DNA from: Hepsetus odoe
Lineage: Eukaryota; Chordata; Actinopteri; Characiformes; Hepsetidae
Length of the DNA: 64,000 bases
Direction: 5' to 3'
Assembly: GCA_017165825.1 (NCBI GenBank)
Contig: CM029369.1
Coordinates: forward strand, 2,814,893-2,878,892
The notes below the pieces were generated by a model that was given only the letters and a program-made list of their open reading frames with translations, was not told the origin of the DNA and made no database searches. Shown piece by piece: positions 56,721 to 64,000 of this stretch. Within the stretch, counting starts at the first letter, position 1. The number at the start of each line of letters is the position of its first letter. The translations under genes were made by a program, and so were the position numbers.

Positions 56721-57938
56721 ATGGTAACTTTGTGTCTAATTGTATTAATATGTTTGTGGGCAGAAGCTGAAACTGAGCGCTTTAATCAAACACACACTAA
56801 CATGGAGACCAAACTAAACCGCTCCCACACGCCCAACAACCAGGACATCCAGGTAAGATTACTTTTAAACCAGACAGGGCTTTTTTCTCTTTTTACTTCA
56901 TCTGTCTGTCAAGTCACCCATTTTAACAACAAAAGCCGCAGGGTCTAAAGCCTTAAAAGAACTTACTGTCACATAACATAAAGTTACTGAAAAAATAGCT
57001 TAAATTAAAAAAAGGAAACAAAAGTTAAGTCTGGTTTATAGAAGTTTTACTTTATTTATTTCAGGACTTGCTGAAGGAACTGAAAGATAGAAACAGTGAA
57101 GTGCAGAGTGTGAAATGTGAACGAGAAGAAATCGACCTGCAGATAAAACAGCAGTAAAACACACACTCACACTCACACACCTGTGGAAAAACCACTTCAC
57201 AGTCATTATATTTGTGTGTGTGTGTGTGTGCAGTCGTGATGAGATGGACCGCAGGACACTCTTATTGCTGTACATGGATGAAGGTCTGATGGACGCACTG
57301 ATGGAGCTGGACAATGTAAAGAAAGAAAAACAGGAGCTGGACAAAAAACTTCATCAACTCACCACTCGGTACAGAGACACTGAGGCGTGTTTATAGACTG
57401 CCATGGTGTTAAAAACCTCATTAATACAATTGGGATAAAAACACATGACTGGTATGGGCACCTTTGACTAATGGCGCATGCACACACTTGCTCCTGTGCC
57501 ATGGCTGCTCATTTATTCTAATACATCATGAAGAAGGACGTTCAGCCTGGGCAGACTTTATATTATTTTATTTATAGGGGATGGTTTTTTCTAAATGTTT
57601 TATATTACAGGAGCACGAAGATGAGGGACGTTTCTCTGAGCGAGCTGCAGAAGAAGGAGGCCGCTCTCCAGGAGGAGGAGAATGATCTGAAGAAGCAGCG
57701 AGAGGAGCTGAAGAAGACTTTAGAGGAGCTGCAGAAGATCAAACCCCGAGGTGACTTATGGGCAGGGTTACTGGAGGTTCTTCACAGGGTAAACTGTGTG
57801 TCCAAAAACCGTGGCTGTCACTTGTGTCTACAAACAGAGCCTGAACCCCTGGAGGAAAATCAGATGAGACAAAAGGACACCTTGGATCCAGCTAAGACCA
57901 CCGTCAAACCAGGAAGAAAAAGAGCAGCACGTAAATGA
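56721..57938 (+). CDS. Unrecognised small coiled-coil protein, four coding exons
   Basis: Exons 56721-56852, 57065-57153, 57234-57368 and 57611-57938 join in frame to 227 codons plus TGA. The core reads LLKELKDRNSEVQSVKCERE, DEGLMDALMELDNVKKEKQE and SELQKKEAALQEEENDLKK, a charged coiled coil. A C-terminal part has four cysteines (NCVSKNRGCHLC) and a basic end (KPGRKRAARK) that may be a nuclear targeting signal. The ATG at 56721 gives a hydrophobic start resembling a signal peptide (MVTLCLIVLICLWAEA), but the ATG at 56802 has a better context and would give a cytosolic or nuclear 200-aa protein, which I consider more likely. The acceptor of exon 3 follows a TG tract. I do not recognise the family. 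Confidence 0.7.
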
Positions 57939-57994
57939 AAGATGACTGACTGCTAACTAATCTGTAAAGTTTCTTCTTCAGTAAACGGAATTAA

Positions 57995-58000
57995 AATAAA
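57995..58000 (+). terminator. Poly(A) signal AATAAA of the coiled-coil gene
   Basis: It lies 57 bases after the stop codon. Confidence 0.6.
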
Positions 58001-58044
58001 AACACTGTTTTGATACATTACAATGACTGATCCATTTTTTAAAG

Positions 58045-58330
58045 GAGAATCACTTGACTCCATTTCTTCCTGTCCTATGCATCTTCCTCTTTCACACCGA
58101 CTGCCTGCATGTCCTCTCCCAGGACATCCATAAACTCCCTCTTTGTCCTCCTTCTTACCTGACAGCTCCACCTTCAACATCCTTCTCCTGATATACTCCT
58201 CATCTCTCCTCTGGACATGTCTAAACCTACGCAGTCTCACTTCTCTAACTTTGTCTCTAGAACTGTCCAACCTGAGCTGTTCCTCCAATACAGTTCTCCT
58301 TAATCTTGTCCATCCTTGTCAAGACCAAGG
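58045..58330 (-). mobile_element. RTE-like LINE fragment
   Basis: Minus-strand reading gives LDSSRDKVREVRLRRFRHV, then QRRDEEYIRRRMLKVELSGK. It is frameshifted after that point. Confidence 0.85.
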
Positions 58331-58449
58331 TGAGACCATCCTCCATTGGTCAGACAGTACAGCCCTAGTGAGTGTGTGATGGATGTGCAGTAATTGGTCC
58401 TGGAAGGTAAGATAGAGACAAGTTAACCAGAGGACATCAGCTGCTGGTT

Positions 58450-58655
58450 TCATGAAGCAGCCATGGCCTAATGATTAAGGAAGATATCCTGCAACCCAAG
58501 AGTTGGGGGTTCAATCCCCAGGACCTGCAGGAAAAATGTGGGCAAGGGGGAGAACTTTGGTTTTCCCTCTGCTGCTTTCACACCTTAAGTACCCTTGAGC
58601 AAGACAGCACCCCATAACTTCCCCCATCAGTGCAGCCCACTGCCCCCGGTGTGTG
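58450..58655 (+). repeat. tRNA-derived SINE, fourth type
   Basis: Box A-like CATGGCCTAATGATTAAGG and box B-like GGGGGTTCAATCCCC, followed by AAGTACCCTTGAGCAAGACA and CCAGTGC-like text, differ from families A-C but share the CCTTGAGCAAG core with A. Confidence 0.7.
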
Positions 58656-59215
58656 GTTTAAAAATAATAATAGATATTATTTATTTTCCATACATTTAGA
58701 TGCATCTCAAAGTCATTCAATCAATTAGTTGTTTAATTGTTAAATGTAAATGAACAACACTTAGAAAATGAAAACGTATAAGAAAGAAAATATGTAAAAT
58801 GGTCAAATGAAGATAAAAATAAAACAGAACGCTCAGATAAATAAAAGTACTTTTTGCTGTTTTTTTGGTTTGTTTGCTTGTTTAACTGTACTGTAGTTGA
58901 ACTGTAGTTGCTTGACGGATGTTAACTGGCATCATGTTCCAAAGTTTTTGGGGCCTAAAATCTAAAGGCAGTAGACGAATACACTGCTCACTCTTCAGAC
59001 TGTGCGTGTGCAAGAATCTCATTCGTTCCAGTTGCAGTTTGGATGGTCAGAATCACAGAATTTACTTTCATTCATTTCTGATTTCCAACTACAGCACATG
59101 CAGGTCATTTAATTCTGTATATAAGTGAGTCTGGTTATAGTGTTTATGTAGTTTTGGCAGCTTTAATGTATTAGATGAGTGTAACTGCCAAAAGAATTAT
59201 TTACAATAACAAACA
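58656..59215. other. Intergenic, no gene seen
   Basis: AT-rich sequence. The text near 58935-59110 (CATGTTCCAAAGTTTTTGGG and onward) could be a diverged repeat but I cannot place it. Confidence 0.4.
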
Positions 59216-59246
59216 GGCAGGAATCTGAGTGTGCTTGTGGTTTTGA

Positions 59247-59260
<14 letters not shown>

Positions 59261-59279
<19 letters not shown>

Positions 59280-59318
59280 TGAGTGAGTGAGTGAGTGTGT
59301 GCATGTGTGTAAGGGCGT

Positions 59319-59385
<67 letters not shown>

Positions 59386-59388
59386 CTG
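59261..59388. repeat. (GA)n/(GAGT)n/(GT)n microsatellite
   Basis: A GA tract changes to GAGT units and then about 30 GT units. It ends just upstream of the ankzf1 5' exon. Confidence 0.95.
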
Positions 59389-59394
59389 GTCTGG

Positions 59395-59481
59395 CCTGTA
59401 GGGGGCAGTGTGGCGCAGTGCTGCTGTTAATGATCATCGGCCGCTCAGAGAAGGAGACGTAGAGCACGTGACGAGTTACTG
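59395..59481 (+). promoter_or_regulatory. ankzf1: Probable ankzf1 promoter and non-coding first exon with a CACGTGAC E-box
   Basis: GC-rich sequence contains GAGCACGTGACGAG; CACGTGAC is at 59465-59472 and matches the core bound by USF/TFE3-TFEB-type factors. A good donor (CTG|GTAAAG) ends a putative 5' UTR exon at 59481. The next acceptor, TTGGTTCAG, precedes the coding exon at 59941. Confidence 0.5.
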
Positions 59482-59639
59482 GTAAAGAAGTCAACATAAA
59501 ATCTAAATAAATACGCAGATATAGACTTTATAATCCCAGATTAATTCTAGAATTAAACTCTCACTGCACCGGGTTCATGCGGAACATGAATCAGTACAAC
59601 GAGAATCAGTGAGGCTCAGCTGGAGGAGTTTTCTGGCTT

Positions 59640-59890
59640 TAACTGGAGTTTTAGGGAGACTTTTGGGGAGGTTTGGGTGAGAATTGGGGTCGACTAGTGG
59701 AGTATTGAGGGGAGATTAGGGGAATAATTGCAGTACTTTTGGATTAGATTAGGGGTATATTTGGAAGAGTTTTGTGGGAGATTAGGGGAGTATTTGGAGA
59801 AGATTAGGGGAACACTTTGAGGAGTTTTGGGGAATAATTGGAGAATTTTTGGAGTAGTTTAGTGGAATATTTGGAGGAGATGAGAGAGAA
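59640..59890. repeat. Minisatellite of AGATTAGGGGAATATTTGG type
   Basis: Imperfect units of about 30-40 bases rich in TTGGGG and TTAGGGG fill part of ankzf1 intron 1. Confidence 0.75.
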
Positions 59891-59944
59891 GCATGCAGAG
59901 ATCATTACATTTCTTCATCGCTGTTTCTGTCTTGGTTCAGCTCC

Positions 59945-62007
59945 ATGATGGCTGGTGTGGAGCAGCGCTCTGTCTTTGATCTTGCTGGAGATCTGAAGAT
60001 CACAGATGGACTCCGAGAAGTCTCAAATCTGCCCAATCATCAGGACGACCTCCAGCCAATCCAGCCAATCCCATCATCTTCCACAAAGGGTGTGTTTCTG
60101 TTACAGTGATATTTACTTTTTAGGGTGATGTTTACTTCATAGGGTGCTGGTGGTCCAGTGGTAGGATGCTCAAGAGGTCGCAGGTTCGAATCCCACCTCT
60201 GGCACTACCACCACTGGGTCCCTGAGCAAGACCCTTAACCCTGGGTCTCCAGGGGGACTGTCCCTGTAATCAGGACATGGAAGACGCTCTGGATAAGAGT
60301 GTCTGCTAAATGCCGTAAATGTAAATGTACTTTTTCACAGCAGGATGGAACTAGGAGTCAGGAGGAGAGGAGTCATTGTGGAATTTGACATTTTGTTTGA
60401 TTCACCCTGGTATTTGACTCTGAGTCATGGTGGTATTTGACTCTGAGTCATGGTGGTATTTGACTCAGTTGATCCCTTGTTATATTGACCTAGTAACTGA
60501 TTCACTACATGCTGTTTACCCTGAGCTTTTAAATTGCTGTGGTGTTCGTATCTGTGTTCGATTCATTTTTGGGTCAGCCGTGGCCTAGTGTTTGGGGAGT
60601 CAGCAACAGGATCGGAAGATTGTGGGTTCAAACCCCTTACCAGTAGGTTGCCCTGAGGTTCCCTTGAGCAACTACTGTCCCCATCACTGCTCCTTGGGCA
60701 CTTTCATAGCTGCCCCCTGCTGCACAGTCACTTTCACTTTAGGGGCAGCGGTGGCCTAGTGTTTAGGGAGTCGGCTACAGGATCAGAAGATTGTGGGTTC
60801 AAACCCCTTACCAGTGGTTTGCCCTGAAGTATCCTTGAGTAAGGTACCGTCCCCATCACTGCTCCCCGGGCACTTTCATAGCTGCCCCCTGCTGCACGGT
60901 CTTTGCATGGGTTAAATGCAGAGGTCCAATCTCGTTGAGGTTCTCTGTGCTGTGACCTCGCAATGACAAGAATAGTCGCTTTCACTTCACTTTCATTTTG
61001 GCTCTTGGATTCAGTCTGATTATTTGACTCTTTGTTGGATCTACTCTGGTTATTTTAGCTTGTATTTGGTTCACTGCAGTATGACACTGTATCTGATAGC
61101 TTGTGTTCTGCGGTCCCCCTCAAAGTCCAAACTCTGGTGACCTAACCAGCGTGAAGGTCTACGGGAAAGAGAAACTCAGGAAGAACTTTTAGATGTTAGG
61201 ATTCATCTGCTGCAGTGATGAAGTGTGTATTTGTTTCACTGGAGCAGTGATAAAAAAAGTGATAAATATGTGTTTGCAGGTTTTCCTGACGAGAGCAGGA
61301 GGAAGGAGGACGGTGTTTCCGGAGTGTCGGACAGGATGCACTGTTCAGCGTGTCAGTGTTCGTTTGACAGTCGGGAAGAGCAGGTAACCTGGAGCTGAAC
61401 CGGCCTTTGTTCTGTTTCTCTGAAATGGTAGAGCTGATACTCAACACGTCAGATTTCCCAAAAAAGTGGAGTGTAGACAATAATCATTAAGCCTCATCAC
61501 TGTCTGTCCTGTCAGTCTGTCTATATTTCGGCTGTCTTTCAGTCTGTGTCTGTTTATCTTTTAATCATGCTTTCTATCTGTCTGTCTGTCTGTCTGTCTC
61601 TCTCTATTTGTTTGTCTTTGTGTATCTGTCTTTCTATCTGTCTATTTCTCTGTCTGTCTGCCTGTCTCTCTGTCTTTCTAGCTATCTCTCTGTCTGTGTG
61701 TGTCTGTCTATCTATCTATCGGTCTTCTCACCTATTTATCTCACAATCTGTCTATCTGTTATCTTACTTTCTATGTATGTATTAATCTATCAATCTGTCT
61801 GTTTGTATATTGCAGTTTCTGTCTGTCTATCTGTCTTCCTACCTATTCATTTTTCTGTCTTTCTCTTTATCTTACTATGTATGTATGTATGTATTTGTCT
61901 GTCTCTCTCTTTAATTGTCTGTATTTGTGTGTCTGTCTGCCTGACTTTCTGTCTGTGTGTACCTGTCTTTCTAGCTACGTGGCTATCTCTCTATCTCTGT
62001 CTCTGTG

Positions 62008-62048
<41 letters not shown>

Positions 62049-63905
62049 GTCTTCTTACCTATTTATCTCACTATCTGTCTATCTGTCTATCTGTTGTCTT
62101 ACTTTCTATGTATGTATCTATCGATCAATCTGTCTGTCTGTCTATATATTGCAATTTCTGTCTGTCTATCTGTCTCCCTACCTGTTAATCTCACTATCTC
62201 TCAGTCTTTCTCTTTATGTATTTTTCTGTCTGTCTGTTCTTAAAAATGAAATGAAAGCAGGCTAGAGTATCTGATGTGGTGGGAAGTCGAGTGTGTTCTG
62301 AATGCTCCTGTCACTCCTTTATAACTGTCGCATCATCACGCTCTCTGCAGCTGACTGTGACGGTCGTGCCTGTAACTCTTACCCTTTGTTTCGCTTTTGA
62401 TTTTAGTCAGACTGTTAGTTGTAAAGGGCCGATAATCTCTTGGGAGTGTTTCTGTTTTTCGCTCCGGGACAGGGTCTCGCTCCCCTCGTCATTCTGCTTG
62501 AAATAAACTCTTCAGATACTGGATGAATAGATGGAATTTAGTTGTAATGAATAATATTTTAAGGTTTAAGACTAATTTTCTAGTGTTCTCAGTTTAGTTC
62601 TGACAGCGGAAGACTGGGCTCAGACTCAGCCCAGTTGATGTTTATGGTTTGAAGTACACTTTTAGGTCATTCATTAGACGCTGAAAGCACAAAAACTAAA
62701 GTGTTTGTCTGTAATGCTGTAGTTTTTGTTTCTTTTGCACCAACCTGTCATTTTAATTTCTAATACAGTAACCATGTACATTTCCTGTCATTGCTAATGT
62801 TGTAAATGTAAACCCTGTTTCAGATGGAACACTATAAACTGGACTGGCACCGCTTTAACCTGCGGCAGCGTCTGTCTGGACGGGCTTCGCTCACGGTGGA
62901 GGAGTTTGAGAAGAAGACGGGCACGGGTACGTACGTTTGAAACATCTTTTCAGCTAAAGTTCAATAAAACATGATCCTTTACAGTAAAAAGTTTCAGGCA
63001 GGTGTGAAAAAGTGCTGTAAACAAAGAACGCTTTCAGAAATGGAAGTGTTGATCATTTATTTTCATCAATCAACAAAATGCAGTGAATGAACAAAAGAGA
63101 ATCTAAATCAGATCAATATTTGGTGGGACCACCCTTTGCCTTCAAAACAGCATCAGTTCTTCTAGGTACACTCGCACACAGTTTTTGAAGGAACTCGGCC
63201 GGTAGGTTGTTCCAAACATCTTGGAGAACTGAGCACAGATCTTCTGTGGGTGTAGCTTCCTCACATCCTTCTGTCTCTTCATGTGATCCAGACACACTGG
63301 ATGATGTGGAGATCAGGGCTCTGTGGGGCCAGAAGAACTGATGCTGCTCTGAAGGTAAAAGGTAGAAACACCAGATATTGATCTGATTTAGATTTTTCTT
63401 TTGTTCGCTCACTTTGCATTTTGTAAACTGATAAAAATAAACAATCATTATTGATATTTCTGAAAGCGTTCTTTGTTTACAGCATTTTTTCCACACCTGC
63501 CTAAAACCTTTGCACAGTACTGTATGTTCTCGTAAGACAAACAGTAAGTGGTTTGGACTGAGCTGGTGTTCAATTTTCTTTCAAGTCTGCTCTGAAGGTC
63601 TGTAGATGCTGTGGGATGAAGCACATGTTCGCTTTTACTGTCCCAGGACTGGTGGGATCATGTGCTTGAGGGAGACTTAAATTGGGAGGGAGTTTTGATT
63701 CAAAGCCCTTTCTTTGTGTTTATAAACAGGTGACCTGTCGAGTATTTCCGGCTCAGACTCGGAGGACGACGAAGTGGAAGGTGAGAGTGCTTTCCATGTG
63801 GACGACGTGACCCCTAACGATGGACGGCTTTCCAGTAGGGCCATTTTCCAGAACACTCAGGGACAGTACATGTCTCTGTACCGCTGCACACTGCAGAGCA
63901 CCAGA
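59945..63905 (+). CDS. ankzf1: ANKZF1 (Vms1 homologue), N-terminal part, gene continues past the window
   Basis: ANKZF1 is the animal Vms1. It releases nascent chains from peptidyl-tRNA on stalled 60S ribosomes and takes part in mitochondrial protein quality control. Coding exons here are 59945-60089, 61280-61383, 62824-62926 and 63730-63905, all GT-AG with matching phases, giving 176 codons. The C2H2-type zinc finger reads HCSACQCSFDSREEQMEHYK, then LDWHRFNLRQRL, split by an intron. It is followed by SLTVEEFEKK, an acidic stretch SGSDSEDDEVEGE, and AIFQNTQGQYMSLYRCTL, the start of the conserved VLRF1 release-factor-like region. The catalytic glutamine, ankyrin repeats and VIM region would lie beyond the window. 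Two adjacent ATGs (59945, 59948) are possible starts. Confidence 0.92.
60143..60332 (+). repeat. SINE family B in ankzf1 intron
   Basis: GTGGTCCAGTGGTAGG head, GCAGGTTCGAATCCC box B, and GGATAAGAGTGTCTGCTAAA tail ending TGTAAATGTA. Confidence 0.92.
60573..60738 (+). repeat. SINE family A in ankzf1 intron (first of a tandem pair)
   Basis: GGTCAGCCGTGGCCTAGTGT to GCACAGTCACTTTCACTTT; the middle of the tail is deleted. Confidence 0.88.
60739..60992 (+). repeat. SINE family A in ankzf1 intron (second of a tandem pair)
   Basis: A full-length copy begins right after the first (AGGGGCAGCGGTGGCCTAGT) and shares with it AGATTGTGGGTTCAAACCCC and TTACCAGT, so it may be a tandem duplicate or an insertion into the first copy's tail. 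Confidence 0.88.
61565..62240. repeat. (CTGT/CTAT)n microsatellite, about 0.7 kb
   Basis: Long runs of CTGT and CTAT tetranucleotides with interruptions, between ankzf1 coding exons 3 and 4 as listed here. It contains an internal near-duplication: CTTTCTATGTATGTAT followed by AATCTGTCTGT recurs about 330 bases later. Open frames through it are artefacts. Confidence 0.93.
62982..63522 (-). mobile_element. Deleted Tc1/mariner-like transposon in ankzf1 intron
   Basis: Inverted ends of about 150 bases: the left contains GCAGGTGTGAAAAAGTGCTG and AACAAAGAACGCTTTCAGAA, and the right has their complements. TA flanks both sides (62980-62981, 63523-63524). Inside, the minus strand still reads LISTSSSVSGSHEE-like text, then CSVLQDVWNNLPAEFLQKL and AVLKAKGGPTKY, the C-terminus of a Tc1-type transposase. 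The catalytic part is missing. Confidence 0.85.
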
Positions 63906-63936
63906 GTGAGTACCTGAACCTCCAGCAGAGCTTGAA

Positions 63937-64000
63937 AGTAAAAAGTGAAAGTGACTACACTTGTCATTGTGAAACGCAGCACAGCACAACGCAATGAAAT
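63937..64000 (-). repeat. SINE family A, cut by the window end
   Basis: The tail AAGTGAAAGTGACTACACTT and the start of the body are visible. Confidence 0.8.

Noticed and set aside
61546..62265. Open frames of 80-210 codons in the CTGT/CTAT repeat
   Set aside because: Tetranucleotide repeats without stop words produce these frames automatically.

Overview
This looks like nuclear DNA from a ray-finned fish (teleost). The evidence is spliced genes with GT-AG introns, dense tRNA-derived SINEs, RTE-type and L2-type LINE fragments, Tc1/mariner and hAT-like elements, long CA/TG and ATT microsatellites, and vertebrate gene families (rootletin, six-cysteine astacins, ANKZF1, C2H2 zinc fingers). The SINE families suggest an otophysan fish, but the sequence alone does not prove this. 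I see no bacterial or viral gene system.

Layout. 1-2.1 kb is SINE-rich intergenic DNA. 2.1-9.1 kb is a large complex satellite of degenerate units of about 340 bp arranged in a higher-order pattern. 9.1-12.2 kb holds a possible promoter and the coding exon of a C2H2 zinc-finger gene (+). 12.2-15 kb is repeats, including RTE LINE pieces. 15.18-35.51 kb is a minus-strand gene of 23 coding exons for a rootletin-family coiled-coil protein (crocc2-like). Its exons join in frame to 2,294 codons, and one exon alone is 3.3 kb long and encodes about 1,100 residues, including three tandem copies of a 99-residue block. 37.1-37.35 kb looks like its 5' end. A possible small membrane protein gene lies on + at 39.2-39.5 kb. 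41.4-47.3 kb is an intact six-cysteine astacin protease (-, 280 aa). 47.3-52.2 kb is repeats. 52.2-55.5 kb is a second six-cysteine astacin (-, also 280 aa) in which both the catalytic glutamate and the Met-turn tyrosine are replaced (HQxxH, MHF), so it is probably a pseudoprotease. 55.6-56.65 kb is an AC-rich minisatellite resembling degenerate telomere repeats. 56.7-57.94 kb is a four-exon coiled-coil gene I do not recognise (+). 59.4-63.9 kb is the 5' part of ankzf1 (+), which runs off the window end.

The genes do not form an operon-like system. The astacins are a tandem pair in the same orientation, and the rootletin and ANKZF1 neighbours fit a region related to human 2q. The most notable points are the giant repeat-bearing rootletin exon, the catalytically altered astacin duplicate, the frequent TG tracts beside 3' splice sites, the possible microprotein, and the 7-kb satellite. 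Splice sites were chosen by eye from GT-AG signals and reading phase. No transcript evidence was available.
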